Position numbers and translations under genes: made by a program. A stretch of 64,000 nucleotides of DNA, taken from positions 40,127,628-40,191,627 of the forward strand of contig OX578280.1 in assembly GCA_951217055.1 (NCBI GenBank). The letters run 5' to 3'. This stretch comes from Gerris lacustris. Taxonomy: Eukaryota; Arthropoda; Insecta; Hemiptera; Gerridae. A model generated the notes under the pieces. That model was not told where the DNA came from, made no database searches, and saw nothing but the letters and a program-made list of their open reading frames with translations. Below, one piece after another: positions 43,201 through 52,118 of the stretch (its first letter is position 1; each line of letters starts with the position of its first letter).

Positions 43201-46200
43201 CTAATAATATCATTATTATAATAAATTTTACAGCCTTAACTTAGACAGTGTAGGAAAATAAAAAATCGAAGGGAAGCTGTTCAGAGCTCAAGATTTAGAG
43301 GTCTTAAAAGTGTGATGTCAAAATCTAAAGTTCTCATCAGCATTCCCTTCGATTTTACCAGGCTGTCAGGGTTAACTCTCTTATTGACCTGGCTTTAGCG
43401 TCCAGGCTTATTGTGGGGTTCATCAATACACTATAAAATTTCCTGAGAAAAACTAAAGTACATCTTATAAGTTATATTCATTTAAAGCCACTACAAATTG
43501 AGTTCAGTTTTTGTTGCTCCTGTTGTGGAACATAAGATTTTTTATTTTTTTATTTATATATTTCTCTTTATTAATTTGTGTAATTGTGTTTTTTCCAGTA
43601 AATTTTATGACCGTTGACCTATCGGTTTACGGTATAGACGAGGAGCAGGTGAGATGCAAATTAAAACAGCTTGAAGATCTCCCTTCATTTCATCATCACA
43701 TGCTTGAGAATGTTTTAAACTTTATCTGGTGTCAAATGAATCGGGTATGTGCACTCACATAAATTTTATATTAAGTGATTACTGTTGGTTGAGATTTTTG
43801 ATTTGAGAGTAATTATCTGCTCTTTACTCCTGTGTATGTGTCTAAACATAATAGTAATTCCAATAGTGCTTGATTCGCTAAATTTGTTGCTTTCTCGGAG
43901 ATCAAGTCTGCTGGTGATGTTAGAGGTCTTCTGATGATAAAACGGCCTCATATGTCAAGAGTAGAAAGTCAGTGGATCTGAGTTTAAGGATGTTTGTAAA
44001 CTGAAAATATTAAATTTTTGACACACTTGTAGGACAGCTAGAAGTGGTTGTTAGTGAAATTTAGCAGGCATATTGGCACATCCAACTGCCAGACGGTTGA
44101 CGACTGTAGCTGCCCTAACTAAGTATGAAAATAAAGTAAATGAATGTGTGAAAAATGAACAAAAATTGCAATAATCTGTTTTAGCTCAATTAAGGTATGA
44201 AAAAAAGTCATAGGACTTAAATTGTAGATAATTTCAATCTAGATAGGCCTGACATATCAAAAAGAAAAGATTTCTGTGGGTTTGTCTTTTATACAAATCT
44301 ACAATTTTATTCCAAGCTCGCCACCCCCCAAAAAACACTGAAAAACCACCCCTATCCCTCAAGCAACATTGGATACTGCAGCTAGTTAAAAAAAATAGAT
44401 TAAATTTACTTTTATTTATTTTGTTACTGTTCAGTATATGAAGAGAGTGGCTGAGGAGGAAGGGGACCTCTCAACACATCATCGCTATATAACTGATGTT
44501 TACCTGATGGGTCGAGGTGAATTGTTCAGGCACTTCCTTGATGAAGCATCCGTCCTTTTGCTCAACGATGCCAACAAAGTTTTCAGCCGCAGTAAGATAA
44601 CAGTTATCTCTCATCACAATAATCAATATTTAATCATTTTGTTCAAAATATTATCCATGTTTGTATACTAGAAGTATGATGGTGTTTAGAATTACCAGGT
44701 TCACTGAGAAGTAAATAACCAGCTAAACCAACCTGAACAACCCATCACATTAGTAAACCTTTGTCTTCTTAGTTAGTTTGGTTAGTGAACCATTGTATTA
44801 CCTTTGCACATAGTTTAAGTTCAAAGCTTTATTTACTTCACTTTAAAGTGATTTTATGAAGTTGTATTTTTTTTCTTTCTACTTCTCAGAAACTTATTTT
44901 TAAACGTGATCACTTGCAATAGCTTCACACACCAACCATCCTAGTTTATATTTATAACCTGGTCAACCGCTGCTTTTCCATAAGACCCCTAGGCAGCTAG
45001 AATTATTTGAAGCTGCCATGAAACTTTTGAAACAGCCATGACACTTACCACAAAAATTAGCTGGTAGACCGACTGGTGGATCTGGTTAGTGATTCCAAAC
45101 TCACCCAAAGGCAATTGTTTCTATGAAAATTTTATGTGTGGTTTTTTCCTCCTTTAGCTGTAAAATGCTTGTATTGTAAAATAGCTAATATTTAATAAGA
45201 TCCAATGCCAAATAAGTGATATTTATTAATCAGCTATTCTGGGCCTTAGTTAATTCCTATCCATGTTTAGGTTTAGATCTGGCCTTAGAGAGAGTAGCTC
45301 AGGACCTGTATGGAACTGACGAAGTGAAATTTTTAAAGAGATTCCATTTCACTCTGCCACCTAAAGGAACTACTGCATCAGGACGTAAGTAAACCTAGTA
45401 TACACATATACTACGTTCACACATCGTTTTGAAAGCGTTTCGGATCCACTTCGTTTTCAAAACGATTCCCGTTCACACAACAAAAAATACAGGTGGGCGA
45501 AATATTTGTTTTCGAAATCTCATAACGAGTAAAACCTTCTTTCGTGTTACCTAAAATGTCCGCAAATTTTTACATTTTATTTACAAGTTATTAAAAGTTG
45601 TTACAGGTTCTTTATAGTATTAACTTTTGTTTAAAAACGTTTTTGCAATTTAAAAAAAAGAAACGGAAGCTCACAAAAACTTAAAAGCTTCAAGAACTTA
45701 AAAAGTGAATAAGCTAAAATAACTTGATATCTCGATCCCCTCCACGACCTGTTCATACGAGCGTTTTGAATTTCGATCCCCCGTTCCGATCACGTATTAT
45801 TGGTGGAGAGGATCTAACCCGATACGATCCGTCGATCTCCGTTCGTACAGCGTTTTGAACTAGCGGATCGTTTTCAAAACGATGTGTGAACGTGGTATAA
45901 GTTAGGTCAATATTTGCTAATACTCTTTTTTTTATTTAAATCTAAAATGGTTGCTTAATGTAATATTTTTCATTGGTTTTTAGTTTCAACCTTGTCTGTG
46001 ATGAAGCTGGTTTACAAAAGTCCGTGGCCGCTGCCTCTGATCTACACTAACTCTGTACTGGAAACTTACAACTCAGTCTTCATCTTCCTTCTCAATCTCA
46101 AGAGAGCTCATAGGGTCCTCACCTTGGCTTGGAACGACATGACTGCCATTCCTCATAAAATGTATTCTTACCTGTATTATTGAATAACATTTTGACTGAT

Positions 46201-49200
46201 ATACAACTCAAACTTACACAGAAGATACTTCTAGTGTTAGGGTTAGGAGCAAAGAGCACACCCTTCGAGACAGTAGTCACCTAAAACTTTATGACTAACT
46301 GAAAAAGCTTATGAACTTTGATAAAATATAATTAATACAAATGAGAAGTAGTTATTATACATATATGCAGTACTTGATTTGTGATGTTACGCACCGGTAC
46401 GCCCTACCTGTACCCCTGACAAAAGATTGTTGGTGCACATAGGAGTTTTATTTTTTACCAAGTGTGAATACAAGTGTTGTATTCACACTTTTAAAATGCT
46501 CAGAAAAGCGTTAAAATAACGTTATAAATAGTCAACATTTTAAAACTTTTGGACCACAAGATCAACTGGAACCTATTTTTTTTACAAATCAAGCACTGCA
46601 TATATGTATATTTTTGAATGAAAGTTAAAATAATACAGATAAGAAAAAACTATCCTGCAATGAAAAATACTTGGAAGCTAGGATTAACTCAACTTTCCAA
46701 TATATTTTTAGTCAAGTATGAATAAGAGTCTAGCTACTTTTGTGAAAAATACTCCTGCAATATAATTACTTGGATTTTGAAAGCAAGATGCGACATTATG
46801 GTTTTTAGTTCCAAAAGATGGACAGAAGCATCTGAATATGAACGTCTAATGTGCAATTTGGTAAAAGAAGAAACCGTTTTCCATTTCTCTGCTCTTTGCC
46901 CTGCTCTCTAGAATCTTTAGATTCACTTATTTTTCTAAGGAAACATTACGTAATATAATATAATATATTATAATATATTACACATTACGTAAGAATATAT
47001 TGTATTATTGAATTGTGACAGTGACAACATGTGGTGAAACCTTGTAAATTATGCATGATCATATTGGCATATAAACTTTAACAAGTAATATATTGGAAAA
47101 AATAATAGTATCTTTAATTATGATCTTCCAATAAATGTATCTTAAACCTTTCCCAAAAATATTTTTCTTAAAAAAATGCATATGTGTAGGTGGTATATGA
47201 ATATATTATTCATGCATAATATTACCTCACTTTGTTTGTAAATAAGCACAAATTAGTAATCTACGCTAGTTTTTATTTTTTTAATTTTAGTTGTTTTAAT
47301 TTGTATATTTTTTCTCATATCTTGCTAATGAAAGCATTTTGCATATAAGTGAAAATTAAATATACATTTAAAAGTTAAATACACAATTAGCTTAATGTAT
47401 TGTATTTTCTTATCTGTATTCTTTCAAAATAAAGCTTTTTTAAGCAATTTATTCATGTAGGAAGTTAAACTTAACTATTAGAATTTAATCTGTTTAGGTT
47501 GAAACGAAGTGCCAATGAGCTACACTTCCGCTTGACGTCTCTGATTACTAATCTTCAGAGTTACGTGTTTGTAGATGTCATCATGTCTGAGATGGAGAGC
47601 TTCGCCAGGGTTCTACAGGAGTCAGATAACTTCGAAGAGATACAACTATCTCACGCCAAGTTCCTGTCTAACATTGTTATGAGACTATTTCTTCCTACTA
47701 AGAACCAACTTACGGTAAAATATTTATCTATTTTCTTGTAAATAAAAATGGCTATCTTTATTCAGTGGATTTACCGTATTTCTCTCTTAACCATCAGACC
47801 ACACTTGCCGATCGCACCCCAGAGTGCGTCTAAATAGTGGTGACGGAAAAATAACATGTTCCTTTTAGCCTAGTAGCTTTATTTCAGTATTGTTGATATA
47901 AAAGCATAATGCAAATTGCTCAACTCAATCTTTAGTAAATTTTCTTTTAATACAAATTAGAAACAGGATATTTGTAAATGAGTAGTTTATCCTTAATTTT
48001 TTTTTTTTTAAATGTCTATATCTGCTTCTTCTTCTTCCAGTCATTCACTATAACTACATTTGGCTGGCAATCAGCTCTGAAAAATATTCATGGTTATATT
48101 AGCAAGACTGTGCTGGGTGTATTTATTTTACAACTACTCTGCCGATGTATTAAGATTGTCTTGTTTATTTGTTGATAGGATAGCGCCGTGTCTGATGGTC
48201 TGAATAAAGGTGATGAATTTAAAACTAATGTTATCATGGTAAGTCCATCGTTTGATAAATTAACATTTATGTTTATTTTGTGTGTCAACTGGCTTCTCAA
48301 TACCTTAAGCTCATAATAAACTAGTAACAAACTAATTTCAGTAAGAATAAAAACAGGGATCGGTGAAGCTAAGTGCTTCTCTAGTCTGAAACCAAAGTCA
48401 TTATCAATATGGTGATGATTATTAGAATTATTAAAAATATATTATAGATTACACATGTTTCACACTCATCATCATATCAAGTGGATAATCTATTACTAGT
48501 TCAAATATTCAATATATTGTGTCACAAACCACAAATAAAATAAAATACAGACAGGTTTTGACTAAACAGTCGTCATCAGTGTACTAATAATTTTTACAAA
48601 TCAAGCTTGATATTTATGAAGTTACAAGTACCGGGTATGGGAGGGTGGTATTTGGGGTATATCAGCAAAAAAAGAATTATCTTCTTGTAAAAAGATCTTA
48701 GGGATTATTAGGGTAGTGTTTGAGAGGTCGTCAGGTTTTCAACCTACTTTTGTACTTGTGTCTATATTAAAATGTCGAACAAATATTTGGAAAATTTAAC
48801 CAAAAATTTACAATGATTGTCTTTGCATAAAATTGGAAGCATTGGATGACTGTTTATTCATTTATTCGAAACCGGTCTGTTTTTATTTTATTTATGGTTT
48901 ATGACAATACACTGATTAATCAAACTAGTAATTGTGTTTGTTATTTATCTCCTTCACTTGTTTGTATTTATTATGATTAAAACCACAAAATCTCAATTGA
49001 TACACTAGCTGCATATCGTGGGTGAAGTGACTGATTCCTACCCATCTTGTATCAAACAGGACAAAGCTAGGTGCGACAATTGGCCCATCTATGTGGCCTA
49101 TGTTTTGGGGATTAGAGCCAATGCCTTTAGGCATATGCTCTCTGATTGAGTTGCCTCACTGCCCCCCAGGAGTTTCTACTGGCAAGTACCAGTCCACCGC

Positions 49201-49540
49201 ATGTATGCTGGCAACTACCACTCCACCACATGTCTGCAGGGCATTCTGCTCTTAATACTTAACTGTTTATTTTAATTTCCAGGTACACAAAGAATTGACA
49301 GGTCTATTTGCACTGACACATGAGTTCCTAATGGCTGTGAAACTACTGTGCCTGGATCCAGCTGGTGGTCAACTTAAACTGAACGAGCTGAATAAGAAGT
49401 TCGACTCTCTGGTGGTTGATCTCATATCCTTAGTGAGGAGTATCAACGAGAAATTCTGTTCTGAACATCTCTGTACTCTCATCATGAGACTCGACTACAA
49501 TAACTATTACACTCATCAGTATAACCTACTTAAGAGTTAA
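31292..49540 (+). CDS. Gamma-tubulin complex component, GCP4-like
   Basis: GCP proteins form the gamma-tubulin ring complex that nucleates microtubules at centrosomes and spindles. Coding exons: 31292-31355, 32353-32465, 34006-34120, 37110-37303, 37833-37927, 38557-38833, 43063-43189, 43599-43744, 44435-44591, 45271-45384, 45984-46161, 47498-47714, 48179-48238, 49283-49540. All have GT/AG ends and matching phases; the sum is 704 aa plus stop (human GCP4: about 667). GCP signatures: SGIYMRILTRGIRQVMQSF, GKLIGCQLLDVCHK and SEFFIKK in the N-terminal half; YITDVYLMGRGELFRHF, YKSPWPLPLIYT and LIMRLDYNNYY in the C-terminal half. The final motif matches GCP4 best (LLLRLDYNKYY); GCP5/GCP6 are less likely. 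The first exon is the least certain: it requires the GTAAAT donor at 31356; otherwise translation may start at ATG 32358 (681 aa). Introns are full of transposons. Confidence 0.85.
33100..33512. mobile_element. Fold-back tRNA-SINE (copy A) in a GCP4-like intron
   Basis: About 90 bases at 33102-33193 reappear almost perfectly in inverted orientation at 33415-33508, including the tRNA 3' half (B-box GGTTCAAATCC) and the body segment TTTCTCTGTCTGTTTCCCGT. The right half includes the complete tRNA-like head. A direct repeat TACCAAAATCGTAAAATATG lies at about 33197 and 33536, outside or at the edge of the right arm. Confidence 0.75.
33382..33453 (+). repeat. tRNA-like head of the fold-back SINE
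   Basis: TCCTGCG and CGCTGGA form an acceptor stem with one T-T mismatch. TAGCTTAGTTGGTAGAGC is a good A-box/D arm. The anticodon arm CTATA/TATAG encloses CTGGAAA (anticodon position GGA). The T arm has the loop TTCAAAT, but its stem has mismatches. The degraded T stem and attachment to a repeat body argue for a SINE head rather than a functional tRNA gene. Confidence 0.65.
34142..34260. mobile_element. Short MITE of the '...CTGACAG' family
   Basis: Inverted ends ATTGATTTTTGACAG at 34152-34166 and its complement at 34235-34249; outward extensions also match (24 of 25). It begins 22 bases after the donor site at 34120. Interior contains GAGCCAATGAGAGCTC, shared with related copies. Confidence 0.65.
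34309..36025. mobile_element. hAT-like element with 8-bp target duplication
   Basis: Left end CAGAGACGGAACTAG and right end CTAGTTCCGGCACTG are imperfect inverted repeats of the hAT type. They are flanked by identical 8-bp TGTAGTGG at 34301-34308 and 36026-36033. Subterminal GGCCCGTGTGC occurs inverted near both ends. The 1717-bp body has no transposase frame, holds a 14-base poly-C run (34360-34373) and repeat family R copy 2 (about 34530-34797). Located in the intron 34121-37109. Confidence 0.8.
34530..34797 (+). repeat. Dispersed repeat family R, copy 2
   Basis: Shares the stretch around 'GGCCCAGTAGTTTA', a cluster of 'ACAGACGACAGAC', and the tail 'AATTTTCGC...ATACTT' with the copy at 62800-63058. 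It lies inside the hAT-like element. Confidence 0.65.
36050..36400 (+). mobile_element. Penelope-like element 3' fragment with GIY-YIG remnant
   Basis: 36072-36150 translates as VYKLICMTCRGVYVRQ, a stop, then GRKIAQR, matching the PLE endonuclease core VYKLTC-x-TC-x-GVY[IV]GQTGRKF with the YVG glycine and the following T lost. The non-coding 3' part (36170-36400) matches the copies near 38400-38550 and 41990-42250 ('TTTTGTAGTTAGTTTAAGCC', 'CTCTCTAGTCATA', 'ACCACAAAATCTCAGTCAAA'). Confidence 0.7.
36661..36862. mobile_element. Fold-back tRNA-SINE (copy B)
   Basis: The 55-base arms 36661-36715 and 36777-36831 are inverted copies of each other (few mismatches) and match the body of copy A at 33100-33512. 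Between them lies a tRNA-derived core with B-box GGTTCAAGTCC. The tail AATCTTTCCGTAGTATGAAT also follows copy A. Confidence 0.75.
38100..38545 (+). mobile_element. Penelope-like element remnant abutting an exon
   Basis: Aligns along its length with the bounded copy at 41670-42252: 'AATTTCAAAGGGCAATCCAAG', 'CCCTAGTCTACCCCCA', 'CTGAAGATGAT', 'GCGTTT...', 'CAACCTCT'. A degraded hammerhead-like core sits at 38463-38495. The right end lies about a dozen bases before the exon beginning at 38557. Confidence 0.65.
39450..39600 (-). repeat. Fragment of a second PLE family (terminal repeat)
   Basis: On the minus strand reads ACACTGACGACTGTGTAGTA followed by AAAACCGGTGTGTATTT, related to the termini at 48546-48592 and 54641-54690. 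Degraded, no coding part. Confidence 0.5.
39650..39960 (+). repeat. Dispersed repeat family Q, degraded copy 3
   Basis: Similar order of segments to the copies at 23200 and 30500 ('TCAATGCTCCCGCTAAGTTC', 'AAGAAGTGTTAAAGATCACC', 'ACATTTTAAAAAGAGAAAA'), more diverged. Confidence 0.45.
41670..42252 (+). mobile_element. Penelope-like non-autonomous insertion with 12-bp duplication
   Basis: TCCTTTACCAAA at 41658-41669 is repeated exactly at 42253-42264, defining a 583-bp insertion in the large GCP4-like intron 38834-43062. The first ~50 bases (ATTATGACTAGAGAGG... to ATATTTTCACC) are an inverted copy of the segment at about 42150-42200. A hammerhead-like core CTGAAGA...GTCGAAAT lies at 42103-42132. 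The element ends in ACCACAAAATCTCAGTCAAA. No open frame. Confidence 0.8.
43230..43380. mobile_element. Short fold-back MITE, '...CTGACAG' family
   Basis: Outer ends TTAACTTAGACAG (43236-43248) and CTGTCAGGGTTAA (43363-43375) are inverted. Inner arms AAAAATCGAAGGGAA (43261-43275) and TTCCCTTCGATTTT (43343-43356) are nearly perfect. Lies in the intron 43190-43598. Confidence 0.65.
45409..45897. mobile_element. MITE with long terminal inverted repeats
   Basis: ACGTTCACACATCGTTTTG at the left (45413) and its complement at the right end (45875-45893) are perfect; the match extends outward to TATAC. Flanking TA suggests a TA target. Shorter internal copies of 'GTTCACACA' and 'CGTTTTGAA' occur inside. 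It starts 24 bases after the donor at 45384. Confidence 0.7.
46368..46598. mobile_element. hAT-type MITE with 8-bp duplication
   Basis: CAGTACTTGATTTGT and its complement (one mismatch) bound a 231-bp element flanked by CATATATG at 46360-46367 and 46599-46606. A perfect 11-bp-stem hairpin AGTGTGAATAC/GTATTCACACT lies in the middle (46461-46489). Located in the intron 46162-47497. Confidence 0.75.
46807..46911 (+). pseudogene. LINE ORF2 C-terminal scrap
   Basis: The frame ends ERLMCNLVKEETVFHFSALC then PAL-stop, resembling the C-terminal zinc-knuckle region of jockey/R1-like LINEs (C-x-x-C...HF-x-x-x-CP-x-L). Only about 35 codons are legible; the first cysteine is missing. Confidence 0.5.
48490..49015 (+). 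mobile_element. Second PLE family copy 1, inverted termini
   Basis: Terminal region on the minus strand (48546-48592) contains CTGATGACGACTGTTTAGTC followed by AAAAC; the opposite side (48860-48950) carries the inverted counterpart with GAAACCGGTCTG and 'TTTATTTATGGTTTATGACA'. The same arrangement appears at 54600-55320. Ends in ACCACAAAATCTCAATTGAT like the first PLE family. Located in the last intron of the GCP4-like gene. Confidence 0.65.
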
Positions 49541-49801
49541 AATTTCTTTAGATGTTGGGCCTCATTTGATTATAAGTCTATGTTCTAGTATTACCGATGT
49601 CAACTTTCATTCGTTTATTTTAATTTACTACTAACAAATTGTTACAAACTTTGCCAGTCAAATTAGGATCTTCTTTAGAATACATTTTTTTTTATATAAT
49701 AAAGTTACAAAGTCAACTGGTTACCAAAAATTCTATTTAGTGTGATTACTGGAACTATAACAAAGTAGGACGGAGATGAGAGAAGGGGATATTTCTATTA
49801 C

Positions 49802-50004
49802 AATTAGAGTTTACTCTGACAGATCTACCTATAAAAAAAGGAAAAATATTATGCCGCTAGGTGGTTATCCTTAAGGCCATGCTTTCTGCCAGTTTGCCTA
49901 GTTGGTTCTACCTTCTAAACTTCAAAATGTAGAGATCTCATTGGCTCCCCTCCCCATTTTTAAATTTTTAAAATTTCCCCACGCTGTTAGAGTAAACTCT
50001 AATT
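49802..50004. mobile_element. MITE, '...CTGACAG' family
   Basis: GAGTTTACTCTGACAG at the left and CTGTTAGAGTAAACTC at the right are inverted repeats with one mismatch. Interior shares GCCGCTAGGTGGTTATCCTT and TCATTGGCTCCCCTCC-like sequence with the copy at 52650-52975. Confidence 0.7.
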
Positions 50005-50109
50005 ACAAGTCAAGTATAGAGAAGCAGGAGGTTAGATTCCATCACTTCGCTATTCAAAACGCAGAAACAGTTCTCCTGTCAAATACTTATTTTGGAAAAG
50101 ACTAAAGTA

Positions 50110-50205
50110 GTATTATAATTACAGTTGATTCTGACAGCGTGGGAATATCAAAGGGAGAACCAAGATCCAATGACAGAATCAATTTTGATTGTAATATTAC
50201 TTTAG
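50110..50205. mobile_element. Short MITE, '...CTGACAG' family
   Basis: TTGATTCTGACAG at the left and TGACAGAATCAA at the right are inverted; outer AT-rich parts also pair. About 100 bp, adjacent to the larger relative at 49802-50004. Confidence 0.55.
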
Positions 50206-52118
50206 GTTTAAATGATCATGGTTATAAATTGTCAAATTAGATTTTCTTGTTATTAATAAATATGTTTTTCTCTTGTTAAGTCTTCCAACCTGAGAAACCC
50301 ATGTTCATGATATTACTCTGTGTTTATGTATATGTATTTAAGTTGTATATATTGATCTATTTTGCTATTTTGTTATTGAAAAATGTTTATTAAAAAAAAG
50401 TTAATTATAAAAAGTTTTGTTTTTTACTGCTACCTCTGTAGTGCAAAAACCCAGGTGAAGTGCCTAGGCTTGCTAAAGGGTTTATACAATATATATGGAA
50501 TGTGTGACAACCATCCAATTACACACACCGATTACAGCACTCACTAAATACCACCATAGCTCAAACACTAGAAGATAGTTAAAAACCTTTACTCATACCT
50601 CTGATAAATTGATGCATTGATGTAACTGTAAACCTGAAATAATATTTATAAAAATCCAGTGCAACAAGAAGCAATCCTAAAGAATGAACCTGGGTGTAAA
50701 TGACTATTATAGGGGACCAACACCCAACAAAATAAATAATAAATAAACCTTACAATCGCCATGCACTTCACATAAGCAGCAAGCAGCTACTAATTTAAAT
50801 GGCGATAGTGGTTGAATACCGAGCGGGGAATTATAAAAATATATAGTCTGGTCAGGGTTAAGAGATAGTGGTGCTATACCAAGGATCTTATAAAATGTGT
50901 AATATTTTATAAAATCCTTGTGCTATACTGATAATTTCATTTAGTGTTTATGAAGGAGAGCCAATAAGCGAGTGGCCCCCAGTAAGTTCTTGCGAGGGGC
51001 CCCCAATGCCCTAGCTATGCCACTACAATCAGCGATGTGCTTGATGGCAATTAGAATCCTGGAGAGGTGAGAAATGTTTCCTTTTCTGACAAATAATCAA
51101 GCTAAGAGCATTGTTTTAATAAAATATTTATGACACTCATTGATATGAAATGAACCTGCTATAAGCAAGCTATCCTGTAAAACTAATATTATATTTGTTA
51201 ATTATACTTAAGACGTTGTCGTTTATTATTTATCCAAGGATTCTCTAGTTGGGAAAAAATATTCTGGAGAAGGAAGATAAAGATAACTTGCATTCATTGC
51301 CTTGCTAAATAATAAACTTCGAGATCCGAACAAATAAAAGAAGAGAAATTGCCCCTTCGATTTTATAGTAAATTAGACAAATTTTATAAGTTACTTGATG
51401 GGATTCCTGGGCTTCGCTATGGAGTAAGTTATTTATTTAAATATATTTTTTAAAATGATGGGATTCCTGGGCTTCGCTATGGAGTGGGTTATTTTAAATG
51501 TTATATATTTTTTTAATTACATAATATATGGGTTTATAAACTACCATCAGGCAATATTAAAGTTAATTTACAAAGTGAGAATATCTAGATTCCACAGTTT
51601 CATAAACTCCTCCTCCCTTATTTCTATACCCCATTCGTTTGGATAAAACCATTTGCAAAAATCCCTCATTTGTACTTGACTCCAACTAAAATTTAAAAGT
51701 TACTTCTGAACAATTTAAGTAAACTCCGGGAAAAGCAAAGGTATATTTCCTTCTGTGTCCCCCCCCCCCCCCCCCCCCCCTCTGCAGTATCATTATATCC
51801 TTGCAATCCCTGGTATGAAATTTGAAATTAGAATTATCTTTTATTAAATATATACATATATGCTTACGCTTACATCCTAAAGAGAACCAGTGTGTTGACA
51901 ATAATCAGAATTCATTTGTTAAACGAAAGAGGATAAACAGAGCGCTTGAAAATTGAAAGCATTGAGATAATTATGTATTATGTTTAATGTCAAGAAGACG
52001 AAGAAGAATATAATACATTAAACTGTCAACAGTTTTAAAGGCTGGTTATGGTTTGTTTTAGGGATAAAATAAGTTCTTTAAATTTGTTGTAAATTAATAC
52101 TTGTGGATACGAGACGAG

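Larger units (their letters stand above)
49541..52118. other. GCP4-like 3' UTR and spacer
   Basis: AATAAA at 49698-49703 (another at 50255-50260) marks the likely transcript end. Two MITEs of the CTGACAG family follow, then AT-rich spacer, a 60-bp-period direct duplication (51397-51485), and a 22-base poly-C run (51759-51780). No gene recognised. Confidence 0.5.

Noticed and set aside
48041..48176. Possible extra exon of the GCP4-like gene after a strong pyrimidine tract
   Set aside because: The flanking exons 47498-47714 and 48179-48238 already join in phase and the next helices are accounted for; inclusion would need a ~60-base intron.
52101..52118. Extension of PQBP1 to a TTG at 52101
   Set aside because: MPLP... 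from ATG 52119 is the conserved PQBP1 start.
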